Assembly: GCF_901933205.1 (NCBI RefSeq)
Contig: NC_044574.1
Location: forward strand, 47,959,609-48,023,608
Direction: 5' to 3'
DNA: 64,000 nucleotides
DNA from: Camarhynchus parvulus
Lineage: Eukaryota > Chordata > Aves > Passeriformes > Thraupidae
Numbering within the stretch: the stretch's first letter is position 1; each line of letters opens with the position of its first letter. Of this stretch, positions 14,201-27,278 are shown piece after piece. The notes below the pieces were generated by a model, which was given only the letters and a program-made list of their open reading frames with translations, was not told the origin of the DNA and searched no databases. A program made the position numbers and the translations under genes.

Positions 14201-16491
14201 AGCAAACCACTAAAGGTTAATAAGAAATGATGTTAGGAGCTTTTTTTTGGTCTGAATTATGTAAGCTAAACTGCTGAGGAGGCAATGCCCATCTTTTCAA
14301 CAGTGTGAGTCCTGTTTCATGAGGGGACAGCTCAGCATAATGCTGTATTGACATGGTAAGTGTGAACACAATTCTCTGATGAACTTATAAAGCTAAAGAT
14401 GCAATGTAATAAAAGTTAAGGAGGCTAACTTGTAAAATAAAAGCAATGCAGTGTGAAAGAAATGGTTTCTGAAGTATTTTAAATATGTCTCTAAAGTTAT
14501 TTACATTGACAAGATGGTTTTGGTATGAAGTGCCTAGGAAAAACCAGAGATGTATTGTGAAAAGTTAGGAAAACTAAATCTCAATATCAAACCGGCTTGT
14601 AAATGAGCAGTTGCATATATATTTATTGTAACACTGCCTTCTGCTGGTCACACCTCATTTATGATGTAAGTGAAAAAGCTGGATAATAATGAGATGTTGT
14701 ATTTATCTCAAATTATTCTCAATATGAAATATTTGGTGCTTAGGAAGCATTTGTTTGGAGATAATGTACATCTATCAAAAATGTCTGCATCAATGATAAA
14801 CCCATTGCATCTGCACTATATGCTTAAAATTTTTAATTTGATATTTTCTTGACCTTTTCATATATAACATACCAGAGAGTTATCAAATCCTTACACTTTG
14901 TTGTTAAATTGATTCCTGATTTTGCTTATTTCCATAGAGTTGGAATTTCTGCTTGTTTCTGGTTTTTCATCTGGGGGGCTTCGGATGTCAGAGAGCATAC
15001 ACCAAACAAGACATCTGCTGAAAAATTTCTGTTTCATAACAGAACGTCTATATGTAACAGAAGTTAGGAGACTGTTAGATCTGTGTGTTTATGTACACAT
15101 TTTAGTGAGTGTTTGCATAAGCTGCACTTTTTGTTACTAAGTACTTTATTATTCCTCATCTGGTAATTCAAAATACACACATATATTATAATAATTACTC
15201 CTTAGAGGAAAAATACAAGATTTTGAACACAATTTCTGTTTTACTTTCTAGCATGTCTAGCATATGTTCTTCTATAGAATCCAACAAGCTGCTGTAAGAA
15301 ACGTTTTCTGTTTCCTTAAGCATGCATAAACGGTGAAAAGTTTAATGTGAATTTATAAAGATTTGACTGCATGTCTGCCAAAATTAAGGAAAATATTTAT
15401 CACTGTATTGTATCTTCATCATAATATGTTTAAGAAGTATGAAATGACACTCTCTTTCAGTCTGACATAAAAACCCAAAATTAAAAATCAAATATTTGGT
15501 AGGAGTTAACTCCAGTTGTACAGAATATAATGGTTAAACCACACATTTACTTAGTGAAAACATTGGCATGCATGTCTGGCTGCCTCCAGTAAAATTAATG
15601 ACTAGATTGTGCAGTGTGGGAAAATTTTTATTTTACTTTGGTTTTCTTCAAGAACTGAAATCCTGCTTCAGTTGCCTGAGGCTACATTTTTAAGCACCTT
15701 TATTACAGCACAGATAAAAACCCAGCTATCTGACAAAATGCATTCTGTTTTATTACAAAGGATTACTTCAAAAAGCACAATTCTGTTCATTCTGGGAATA
15801 ATTTAAACATCAAGAATCCCTATTGTATGGCAAATAAAAAGTAATTATCCATAATGCATACTAAAATTGCATTTTAATGGACAAGACCTATCAGAAGATA
15901 TGCAGATTGAGAAATTTCCATTTTAAAGTTCCTTCCAAGAATTTGTGGACCTTGCCTGACTGCCCGAGGAGGATTGTACCTTGACTCCATGGGATCTCTG
16001 TCTGAGCAGCAACTGAAGATTCCAGCCCTGAAATCCTCAGAGGATCCCTGTGGTCCCATCTGACCCTTGTAGTCTATGAACCTTAAGGTTTTAATAATCA
16101 AAGACCAGCCTAACCCCATGTGTGCATGTTTTTAAATTCCAAATCTCATCTTAGATGTAACAGTAATTAAAAAGTCACTTGCAAAGTGATAATAGTCAGA
16201 CTTGTAAGAGAAGATATAACAACATGTATGAGTACTCCATGGCTGTGCTAGGAAAGACTAGGTGCTGTTAAGATGTAAAAGGGGGAAGAAAAAATATCTG
16301 AAAGATTTTAATCTTGGTGGCAGAAAAATAGAGTTTTAATGGTCACACAGCCCATCAGGAACAATTTCCCATTAAAGGAGTTGCTGTTATCTCATAATAG
16401 ATGACATTTAAACCAAACTGTTTTTCCAGATTTACAGATTTTTAAGGAGATTCCTCATTACTTTATATTTTTGTGTGTTTCTTATTTGCAG

Positions 16492-16830
16492 GCATCTTTG
16501 TGATTTGTTCACTTGCATGTGTGAGCGATTTGTGTGTGTACACACAGCATACATGAGAATGAAAATCCCAGAGCGAGTTTGTGTTTGGGTGGTCACAGCA
16601 GCGCACAAACATGTTTAAACCTGAGTGTTAAAGTGTGTGTATCCAGAGAGATAATATGTGATAGTGGGCAGCATAATTCACTCTCATTTCCCTGTGTTAG
16701 AAATGACTGCATAATTCATGAATGTCAGAACAAAGTCAAGCCAGGCACGAGTCGCACGTGGACATCCCTAATGAATGTGCATACTGCCTACTGCCCATCA
16801 GATAATATCTAAATAATAGATATTTCATGT
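16492..16830. promoter_or_regulatory. Candidate conserved non-coding element
   Basis: This is a non-repetitive, moderately GC-balanced segment within AT-rich DNA. It contains a 14-bp palindrome TGTGTGTACACACA (16,533-16,546), an octamer-like CATAATTCATGAATG region near 16,710, CpG-containing CACGAGTCGCACGTGG near 16,746, and AATGAATGTGCATACTG near 16,770. It is preceded by a good splice-acceptor-like tract ending at 16,491. An open frame of 92 codons runs through it, but its protein looks like no family I know. A developmental enhancer or a non-coding exon are both possible; nothing here proves either. Confidence 0.25.
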
Positions 16831-19800
16831 GGGTGTTCCCTTCTCCTCCTCCATTTTCAGTTGTCAAATTAGTTTTCCAATATTATGCTTGTAAAAGTTT
16901 TTTTGCGTTGCCTGTGAGAAAGCGTGTGGGGATTCCTTACTCTCGCTCAGGTCTCCTCGTATGTTAAAGCAACAGAGTGTATTTGGCACTCTGCTTTTAG
17001 GTTTTCAGCAGTATCTTTATGCACATCTGTATTTTGCCTTCAGACTTGTGTCTGTTGGCTCAAACTTTTATGTTTTACCTGCACATGTTTTATTTTGCTT
17101 TGTTTTTACCATATGAATTATTGTGCAACCTGTAATGAGGTATTTAGAAGTTCACTTACTGTATGCAAACAAGTAGGAAACCAGCAATTGTTGATTCCTA
17201 AAATAGCAGCCTTATAAACCTGTTGTAAATAGCAGCCTTAATAATTAGGGCCCAAACGTGTAAATAATTGAGTGTGATCATCTACGTAATGAAACATATT
17301 TCAAAAGTTTAGAAATAGGAGTTGAATTTTATTAAATACGTATACAGTACTTCAAATACTAAAATACTGTAAGCAAACCAGCAGTGACATTTTGCTTTCC
17401 TTAACACATAAACATACAAGCAATTTTCACTCCAATTGTTTTGTTTATTCTGTGTGGAATTCGGAAAGAATTAAGTAACTACGAAATTGTTAAGTATTTT
17501 TTTTTCTCCTTAATCTTATCAACCTTATTTGCTAAATGAAATATTTTGTTGTTTATAGCACAGAAGTATTATAATGTGGATAAAATTCTCCCATTTGTAA
17601 TATGGATTGCAGATTATACATAAAAACATGCGGATTACCATGATTAAATATGTATAAAATCAGCATAATCCATTCATATGTTTGTAAGGGCCCAGAGTCC
17701 TCCAGAGAGAGTCACAAATCCACTTGATGTTCTTGAGTGCTGGATCTTTTTTCCTCCCTGATTTTATCTAAAATATGTGTAAAAATTCAAAAGTCAAAGG
17801 GATCCCTGTTGGCTACAGCTAAGTAGTCTCAAACATGTATATTTATCCTTCCTAGACTCGGTAAAGTCCTGTGCTTACATGTGTGGAGTAGTTTTGGTTT
17901 GGGGTTTTTTTTTTCTGGTTCTGGTTTCATGGGGGGAAGGTTTTCTTTTGAGAATTCTCATTTCAGTAAGCAGCACCTGTCTTTAACTTTTGAAGCAGAT
18001 AATTTCTAAGTAAAATCTCATTCTCTTAGGCACATCCTTCCTCATGTGTCTGTACACAATGAGAAGAGGTGCTGCATATTTTGGGAGAAGTCTGTGAACT
18101 GTTTCATTGTATTTTAAGTAAAACAGCTTCTTTCAAGTCTTCCAACCATCTATTTTGTCCAGATTTTCAGAAAGCTGTAATATGAAGAGATAGTTAAAAT
18201 AATTAAACCAATCCCATGAAATACCAATCTAATTTGTTTGCATGCTTTTATTATTTTGTTTTTCTAGTATAATTTCAAATTAGTAATCCAGAAATATAAG
18301 TTATGCATTCTCAGGAGAAAAACAGAAAGATGCCTGTCTAGAAATGAGTGTCACGTATGTGCTTGTGTGCAATAATGCATGTAATCTAGGGAGAACCATC
18401 CCCCATTATGGCCAGGTGTGACTCTTACCCTTTTTGCACCAGTTTTACACCTATATGATCCCTTTGATTGTCTCATACATTCCACTTGCCTCTTCTAGCT
18501 TTCACAGGAGCTGACTGAACTACAGAATAAACATCCTGCTGTGTGATTACTGTATTCCATAAGAATTTTTTAAAAAATCTCTTTAAAAGCATAAAATGTT
18601 TCCAACGTATTTCCTCTGCATTGGTAAGAATCAAACAATTGGACTCCTTTCTTAACTAAGAGGTGTCGAATAAGTGTAATTTTTCAATATAGCCACTGCT
18701 GTAAATCCTGTAAACAATATTATTGTGATCATTTTGGGGCACCAGACAGGTATTTAACAATTTGGTTCAGGTTGCCTAGGACAACAAAAATGCCACTATG
18801 CTGCATCTCAAAGCTTCTGAGAGGATGAAATGAGTTGTGACATACCAGTGAAGATTAAATTTGTAACAGATAGAACACCTTTGAAGTACTAGCTTATGAT
18901 TTCACAGTGGCATTAGGAGACTTACTGCAGTATTTAAGCAGTTAGAAAGAATGCTGGTTATTAGTGTTTGAATTTTGTAAAATAGGATTTTATTGTCTTT
19001 TAAATAGCCATGACAGCAGTTTGTATTATCCAAGCACAACATTTTTATTGCTGTGTATTACTTTTGGAGAAGAGTTTTTCACACTCCCATGTATAAAATC
19101 AAGGCACTTAAGCAGGTGAATACTTTTTTCTGTTCACTTTAAGCATTAAATTGTACAGCCTTTTTCTTGTTTTTGTTGTTTGCCTTCTCCCCTCTTTTTC
19201 TGGTCAGTGGCTTAGACTGGGGAAAGAACAGAAACATTCAGTGTTTGTCTCAGATAACACTGGAAGATCAGATGTCCAAAAATATTCTAGGCCTGCACAT
19301 TCTTACATATGGTAAATTACTTTTAAAAAAATAATAGCACAATTTCAGATGTCAGATATGCCTTTATTATATGGCTTTATGACATGACATTACCAGGACA
19401 TAAAGTTACTATGCTTTATGTCTGAGTTGGATCACATCAAAATTTCCTGGCATATCAAGTAACAGAAATAGAAACTTGTTCCTAAAAATAATGTCTCGAA
19501 ATCTTCAAGTATTCATCAAACCATTCGAGGGGAAGCAGGCATGAGCCTCTTTCTCTGCAGTAATCTCTTAAGGCTCACTAGGCTCCATGTTACAATTTCC
19601 AGTGTTACTAATTTGTGAAAGTTACTTTAAAATATTAATCTCTCCATTGGCAGGATTTTTTAATGAGCCTCCAGACTTCAATGGGTTAATTTTCAATGAG
19701 GGTCGGGTTTTATATGTTTATGTTTTCTTAGCCTTGGTCAGGAGAAGTGGCTTTGCTTGCCCTTGTGCTGTGCCAAAGTGATAGGGTTTCATTCGTTTGA

Positions 19801-19984
19801 AAACCTAGCACATCCCAAGAGGTTACCTTGGTGTAGATTTCTTTCTTTCTGTATTAAATCGCTCATTGTCGCAAAGCGACTGGTGCTGCTGGGCTTTGAA
19901 AAGAACTTCTAAGAGGTTAAAAAAAAGCTTCTGTATAGAAGGATTTTTCAGTTCTGCAGACAGAATACAGTTTGCAGCTGTTTG
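16831..19984. other. AT-rich non-coding DNA
   Basis: Chance open frames only (up to 97 codons, cysteine-rich and unlike any family I know). No mobile element is recognised apart from a T/G-rich tract near 17,900. Confidence 0.65.
17896..17915 (+). repeat. TTTGGGGTTTT-type low-complexity tract
   Basis: A GGTTTGGGG block followed by a run of ten T. The core at 17,899-17,908 belongs to the recurrent 10-mer described in the findings. Confidence 0.9.
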
Positions 19985-20430
19985 ACTTGTGACAGCGATA
20001 TGGATCTGATTGTATACAGTATACTGGAGCCGTGGATGCAGCTGGAATAGAGGTTATAAATTTTAAAAGCAATGCAGATTTTGGCCATTAATTGGCTGCT
20101 AATAAAAGCAAACTCAATGGGTTCTAACTGTGGGAGCCTGTAGCTCTGTATCTGATATCAGGAATTCATACACATTACACAGTTTTAGTGATTCAGACCA
20201 CGACTAATTGAAATATGAGGCATACTGATCAAATTTAGCATTACCAGCATGCACTCTGGTTTGGGACTGTATGGCGACAAGGTAGCATTTATTACTTATT
20301 CTCCATAACACTGCCTGATTGAAATATCTAGCTATGTTGTCAGCAGAGGCCCAGCTGGGCTTTAGTACAGCTAATTAAGTCATTAAAAGAGAGGTCAAGC
20401 AATCTAACTCTTGCATACTAAACTATGTAA
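19985..20430. promoter_or_regulatory. Candidate conserved non-coding element
   Basis: The segment is free of simple repeats and dense in homeodomain-type cores: GGCCATTAATTGGCTGC near 20,081, GACTAATTGAAATATG near 20,202, and AGCTAATTAAGTCATTAAAA near 20,370. Between them lie balanced sequences with an E-box-like CAGCTG. This texture is typical of deeply conserved vertebrate enhancers in gene deserts. The call rests on texture alone, since no alignment is possible here. Confidence 0.3.
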
Positions 20431-22152
20431 AAGTCTTTATTATTTTTTTAATAAGTCAAGATTTGAATTTTTAAAGAAGTTTGTTTTAATAATAAATGCA
20501 TTTGCTGACTGCTTTGTCTAGAGCTTGATTAAAATATGCATTTGTTAGCAACAAAGTGAAAACTTCTTGAGGCTTAGTTTAATAAAAAATCTAGCAGGAC
20601 TAAATCTTGTGCAATTTTTTTAAGTGTCTGAAAACTAAGCCTAGTTCAGGATGATAACAGAAACATGACTGTCCTTGTGCCGGCAAACAGAACCTGGCTT
20701 TCCACTGCAGAAGCCACATGTGTTTCTTAATGGAATATCTGGTCATTGGCACGTTGTGAGGAAGAAACACGCCTAAAGGGATATGTTCCATGAAAGCTAA
20801 GTACAGAATGATGTTGGATGACTATTGTTGCCTATTTTATGAATTTAGATGCAAGGGAGTGCAAGATGAAGCGAAGCAGCAACAATTTATTCTTGGAATT
20901 TGAAGAGCAAGTTTATGGGTTGCCTGAATTTGGAAGAGTAAAGCAGGGAAAGGATAACAGTACTAGTGGTTGATGTCAGAGATGCTGTGAGATCCTACTC
21001 TGTGGAATTTATCCTTCATAGGTCATCAATGACCTTGCATGTTTTCATCAGTGCAACACTTTGGCATGGGCACCCCAAATATAATGATGACAAAAGTATT
21101 CCAGAGCTGCAAATTGAAGCCTTGTTTATTCTGGGATTCAGTGAAAGGCTTGTGAGGCACTCACCTATTTCCTTGGTAAATTTAGGATGTTTTGGTTCAG
21201 AAATACAAATTCTGGTATCCCATGTCCTTCCTTCTGTATTTTATGTTACAGTGACTGGGAAGAGACATCAGTAAGTTACCTCGATTATGCATCCAAGGCA
21301 AATATCTGAGATACAACACTAGGAAATGAGAAATGGTTAGGTTTCTTTTATTATTTTTTTTCAATTTATACATTATTTTTACAGCTAAAAGAAGCAAGTC
21401 TTAAAACCCCAAATCCCTGATGTTAATCAAGTGGTTCCTCTGAGGTCAGGCTTTACTGCTGCGAAGTGGGAAAGTGCAACTCAGCAAGGCATATATTTCT
21501 AATGATGGTACATATTAGTGTTGATATGCTGTTCCCAGTGTTGTAGAAAATGGATCTTACTCCTCTTCTGTTTCTTTCTTTGTTTCAAACTTTGAAATTT
21601 GTTACTCTCAATCTATAAGTAAACCATACAAATTGTAGTGTCTGGTTTGGAAACACGATGCTTTTAAAAATAAAAATCATGGCATAAAAGGTGGTTAAGA
21701 ATTTGGAATATAGGCAAAAGGAAGTAAAGATATTGAAGGGAAAATAATAAATAATCCTAAAGGTGAGTTGTGTAATATGTTTTTCTTTCTTCTTTAAATG
21801 ACGTAGTATTTTTAAGAGAAAAGTATCTTTTTACAGTAAGAAGAGGGTTATGATAGTAATTGCTATGTTCCCTATACATTAAAAATCTGACACAAGCCAA
21901 CTTCATCTGCTCTTCCTTATGGTACGACTGCTGATTTACGGTGAATATTTTCCTGCTTGGGTTTGTTTCATTACTTGAAACAAACATGATATATTTGCAC
22001 CTCATTTAACTTACCAGGAGGTGCAATGGTAGGAGCAGAAAGGATGCCTTCTGAGCAGTTTTCTGAACATGTGTTTCAGAACTTTGCTCTTTTTCGTTGC
22101 TCTAGTTTCTCAAACTAAAGATGAGATCCACATGCAAAAATCCAAATGCTTT

Positions 22153-22168
22153 TATATATATATATATA
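22153..22168. repeat. (TA)8 microsatellite
   Basis: Eight uninterrupted TA units following a TTT; short and possibly polymorphic. Confidence 0.95.
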
Positions 22169-25100
22169 GATGTGCCTATTAAATATGAACTCTGAAATAA
22201 TGTGCATGGTTTTTTTAATCTGTTATCTTTCCCCCTCTTAAAATTAGTAAATTATTGGTAAAGGCAGCCTTTTTTTTCTTTTGGGATCTTGAGTGGATTG
22301 CAGCAGACAATTAAATTTTGCATACTGATATAAAAGAATATTGTTTACATCAGTGAAGAGACATAGTTCATAATATCCTCAGTTAAGACAATGTAATGGT
22401 AAAAGTACTTGTGTGTGTCTGACTGGTCCAGCAAAATGGACTGGAGCAGTAGCAGTGGGTCACAAGAATGACTCAATAAATGCTCTCTCAAGAACATCAA
22501 CCTTACCTTGGGGTCTGTCTCTGATGATGGCCCTAAGTGTGTGCGAAGGAAAGAGCCAGAACAGAACTAGTGTCTATTATAGCACTTGGCTTTGAAGTCC
22601 TCTTAGCCTCTGATCATTTAGAAGTTATCCAGAGCTTGTTACAAATTGTCTACCAAATGTTTCCTAATGGATTTTTCTTCCCGGTACTTATTCCCTCTTC
22701 CCTGGTCTCTTTCTCTATGACAGCTATTTACTCTGAGCTGGTGGGAGACACAACGTCAAAGTAAAGAAACACGAGCATATGGAAGTAAATTCAAGTGTGA
22801 ATGAAGCCTAGCAGTAAGTATTACCCTGAACTAGAATACTATATATTCTTCATTGTCAGTGAGAACAGCAAGGCATGATTATAATGAGCTGGGCTGTAAT
22901 TATTGTTCTGATATTCCTGACTAAATTGGTATCTGGGAAACTTATAATCTTTTCTAATGGAAAAAACTAGCACTGTTTTTACAAAGAAAATTCTGAAGTG
23001 TTCTCATAATCATTTGCTGTCTTGGCACTTTTTCCTAGAACCCATCCTCCAAACCTGTTGAGATGTGTCCATGAGTATTATGCATATGGGTGTGCATCAC
23101 AGCACTTTGTGTTGACTGTAATTAATAATTCATATTATGTGATCATATTTCACTGTTCTTCTAAGTGCAGAACAAAGCCATGCACAGGATGAAGTCCACA
23201 GCTGAAATCAAAGACAAAACCTCTGTAAGCTTCAACATGGATTTCATCTCATGTCTTAATACAGTTGTTTGCATTGTAAAGATAACTTCAACAGCCTTTT
23301 TCCGCTTCCTTGAAGTTTGTGTGGTACCTGGAGATATGATTTCCTCAATGAGAATGATCTATTTTTTATTAGAGTTTTCAAAGTAATTTTTAAGTTATTT
23401 TTTACCACCAGAAAAGGAAATTCTTTGAGTAGCTCTAGGCCAGTGTATTTAGGCTAGATGGGAATGTGCTGAGGTGTTTGTACTAGGATTGTGTGTCTGC
23501 CTCCATTCGTCTGTGAGACAGAGAAAAGCTCAGAGGTGGTTTTGTGGTTCCAGCAGAGGTGAGGTTTCATGTAATAGAGTTGTGAGTAGAGCAGGATGAT
23601 GTGCAGTGTTATACCTTTGTATGACATCTGGGTGAATATAGAGGATATAGATATTCCTTTTCTTCCCTCAAAAAGTACCATAGAAACTCTATAGCAAAAG
23701 TACTGTGGGGTGACAGAGTGAAACACTTAAGTTATATGACAATGACCATGCTCAGAAGCCTTAAATCTCTCCTTCATGTGGATAATGCAGTTCTTAAACA
23801 AGCTGTAACATTCCTATTTTCCAAAATTATGAATATCTCAGTTTTCTATTTTCTCACTGAGACTTGATAAGTATCAAGTTTTTTTACACCTTTATGTCTC
23901 TTGGTCAAGGTAATAGATATAGGGTTAGATTTAGTCTTGTCCTAAAAAGATATTTTTTACAATAATATATCTCTCTTGTTTCCTTTTGCCTTATGCTTCA
24001 GTTCCCACATATCATTACTAGTGGAAATAAATATTAAGATAATGAAAAATAACTTCATCAGTAAATCATAGTAGTTAACACATCTGGAGCTCATCATCTA
24101 TTCTTTTATGCTACCAAGAAATGGCTAACCAGTGGAGAAGTAAAAGCTCCAGCCACAAATTTCATGGTCTCTCTCAGGAGTGTTGGTTCAACAGTGATGA
24201 AAAAATGCAGTATTTTAAACAAGATATGTTGTTTTTCTTGAGACACTAGTCTGACTGAAAAATGAAGTGGTAGAGATAAAAGCCATTGATATGCTGCTAA
24301 AACTCTCTTGTTCTTTTAAATGTCCTGCTTAGGATGAGTGGTTATGGTCTGAACTGACTATACAACAAAAAAAAAATGCTGTAGGAATTCTGTCTTTTTT
24401 CCCCATTTAATTAATTTTGTTCGTTCTGGACTGATGGATATTCTCACCTCTTTATTTAATTGAGAACATCCTTCACAAATACATGAGACAGCCTTGTACG
24501 AATGGAGAGGACTTGAGGCAATGCTTAGAGGCACAAACAGAAAAGTCTTAGACTCATGTGCTTTCTAGGAAAGCAGAGGGACAAACATGGCTCCACACTA
24601 TCCAAACAGAGTTTTCAGTTCCCTCAGCAGGTTAAATGTTTCTTTCAGTCTCAGCATGTATTTCAGCTTGGTAGTTTCTGTACTGACAAACCACTTCATC
24701 ATTAGCTTAAACTCCAATGGCTGTGAGTGATAGGGCCAAAAGAAATCTGTGTGGGAAGGAAGGGAAGAATGAAGCTGGTAACATCTTCATCCTGATTTTA
24801 TGTCCATTTCTCTTTTGTCACTTGTCATCACATATTTTTTCTTGGTAATTCTGATCATTGAGTGATAATTCAAACTAGACCATCTTATAAGGAAGTCTTT
24901 ACTGAGCCATATCCATTTCTCCCAGTGGACACTGTAGAAAACCAGATGACTTGGATTGTCCAAGCTGTTGCATGCCCTGTGAAGTGACCACCATTTATGT
25001 CACTCACGGATTTCCCCAGTAGCCTTCACCCATTCGTTGTGACTATTGCTGTTGTTGTCTTTCAGTGCCAGTTATTCCTCTTCATTTTAATCCCTTTGTG

Positions 25101-25534
25101 TCCTTGACACATAGGGACTCTTCCTGCCTCTTTCCCCTGTTCTCTTTGAATAACACCAAGTACTTGCTGAAATAGTTTCTTCCTCCTCAGGAAAGAAGTC
25201 TTTTATGTCATCATTTTGTCATTGTTTTGTAACAGTGTAGAAAAATCTCCTGTTTACTAATTATTTTCCAGAATCTTTTAAGTCTTCATTACAATTCAAG
25301 ACACTTGAACTCCATGTGAAATATGATAATTCCTTGCTATTGTTTTTTTATAATATCCACTTTTAAACAATAAGCTGTATTAAGCTCTTTCTGCATTTTG
25401 TACATCATCCGCTGTCAGGAGCTGTAAGTTTTTGACTTAAAGTTGTCTATCTTGTCAATAGATCTTCCACCCCTCTCTTGATCATATACCCCCAGTTTTG
25501 AAAGGGTTAGGTAAAATCTAGTTTTGATTTTGTT

Positions 25535-25556
25535 AAAATAAAATAAAATAAATAAT
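25535..25556 (+). repeat. (AAAAT)n pentanucleotide repeat
   Basis: Three exact AAAAT units followed by shortened AAAT and AAT units. Simple repeat. Confidence 0.9.
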
Positions 25557-27257
25557 ATTAAAACATTTTATTACCCTCTCCAGTGCTGCTAGGCAGTTTT
25601 CAGTACAATGACTTGAACAGGTAGAGCGATGCTAAGGAGTGCTTGAAACAGCAAATCTGTAACTTTAAAATCCTAAGCCAGGGTTTTGGGTGCCAGCTGA
25701 ACTGTGGCAGGATGCTGTCCTATACACAGCCCATGCCAAATGCTGTGATGCCCTTTTCTCAGTCTCTGGAGAATTAAGTGTGGTACGCTTAAAATAAAAC
25801 TATTTCTCTTTCTGGCCCTGCCCTTAAAATATTTTGAGTTTCTGTTTGATAAGGCCAGTGGAAAAGACTATAGGAGTTTGGAAAAAAGTTTTGTTTCTGA
25901 TGAAAGAGTATTATGTTTCATTTCTCCTTTTGGCTATAACTTTCCTGGGCAGAGCTGCCAGCCAAATTTATTCCTTTTGCCTAAAATCTGAAACCCATTA
26001 GGCTTACCACTGAAGATCTACACAGGCAATTTTCTTCCAGGGCTAAAGTACCTGGGTAAGTATTGTGAACTTTCCCATTCTCCCTTCCGCTACCATTTCT
26101 GAAAAAAAATTGTGCAGGCTCTTTTCTCCCATCTCTTTGCATCCTTCCATCCTGCTTTGCCCTTGCCTGAGCTGTTGCTCACAATCGCAGGAGTTATCCA
26201 TTCAAGCTGGCGCTGGGCACATACCCAGGGAGCCTCAAAGGTCTCACCTTGACCATCATCCCATGTCCCTTGCAGTCATCTGCCTTAGTCGCTCTAAGTT
26301 ACTGCTGTTGAAAGAATACAGAGAAGGAGTGAGACCTTTCCTTTCTGGGCTTCAGCCTTTGAGAGGGAAAGAGCAGAGCAGAGCTTTAAATCATTGAAGA
26401 GGAAAAATTTTAGAGGCACTCATGAATAATGATGCTAATTATAATAGCAAAATTTGGAGAAGCTCTGAAGAGATTTTAATCTAGGTATTATAAGTGAAGT
26501 ACTCAGAAAAACCTGTCTTTACATAGTGTTCAATATGTTTAAAACCCTGACATTTTGAAGTTACTTATTTGTCTGTTAGAAACTGAGATAACGCTGGAAT
26601 ATTATTATTTCTAATTTTCCTGTTAGGGGTCTGTGATTCCAGAGAGTTTCATAAGGAGGTTGTGATTAAGCTCATGAAAAGATACAGTATAATCAAAAAT
26701 CCTGTCACTCCATCAGAACAAGAGGTTCCCTCCATAAGAGCTGTATTTATACTTCTAGAAAATATTTCTTTTACAATATATTTTTTGTTCTATCAGACAT
26801 TTGGCAATATTTTACATTACATATTGCAAGTCAAACACCATGGTATAGAGTCTAAATTCTTTGTCTGAAAGTCTTTTTGTTCTCAACCGTCAGAGAATAT
26901 AAAAAAATCAGCTGTGGTATTTTCAGTCATCTCATATTTCAAATGCCTTTCACTCAGTTCTTTTACTACCAGTTGCTTGACAACATATAGATATAGTTAC
27001 TCCATGTGAACAATGCTCCTGTGCAATTGGTGCTGGTATGTATTTTTCATGGCATATGTCGATATACAGTAGTTCCCAGCCAAGTGAGTTTTTTTGAAAG
27101 GGCTTTGCTGCAGCACATTTTTACATGGTGATGTTTTCATTGAAACCCTTCCATGACATCCTCTCTAGGTTGCATCTATTTTAAGATCCAAGTTTTAATA
27201 ATCTGAAGTATGCTATGCCCTAGTGGAACAGCATTTTAATGTTCAAAGCATCTTTTA

Positions 27258-27278
27258 CATGATGTTATCATGATGTTA
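27258..27278 (+). repeat. CATGATGTTA tandem pair
   Basis: CATGATGTTA occurs at 27,258-27,267 and again at 27,269-27,278, an 11-bp period with one intervening T. A small slippage duplication. Confidence 0.85.

Larger units (their letters stand above)
3741..16480. other. AT-rich non-coding DNA
   Basis: No gene is supported in this 12.7 kb. Slightly GC-richer patches occur near 6,330-6,450 and 8,840-9,080, the latter with a 101-codon minus-strand frame that includes a hydrophobic end but no known homology. The stretch 10,200-15,500 is very AT-rich and nearly free of CpG and repeats, as in vertebrate gene deserts and large introns. Confidence 0.65.
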
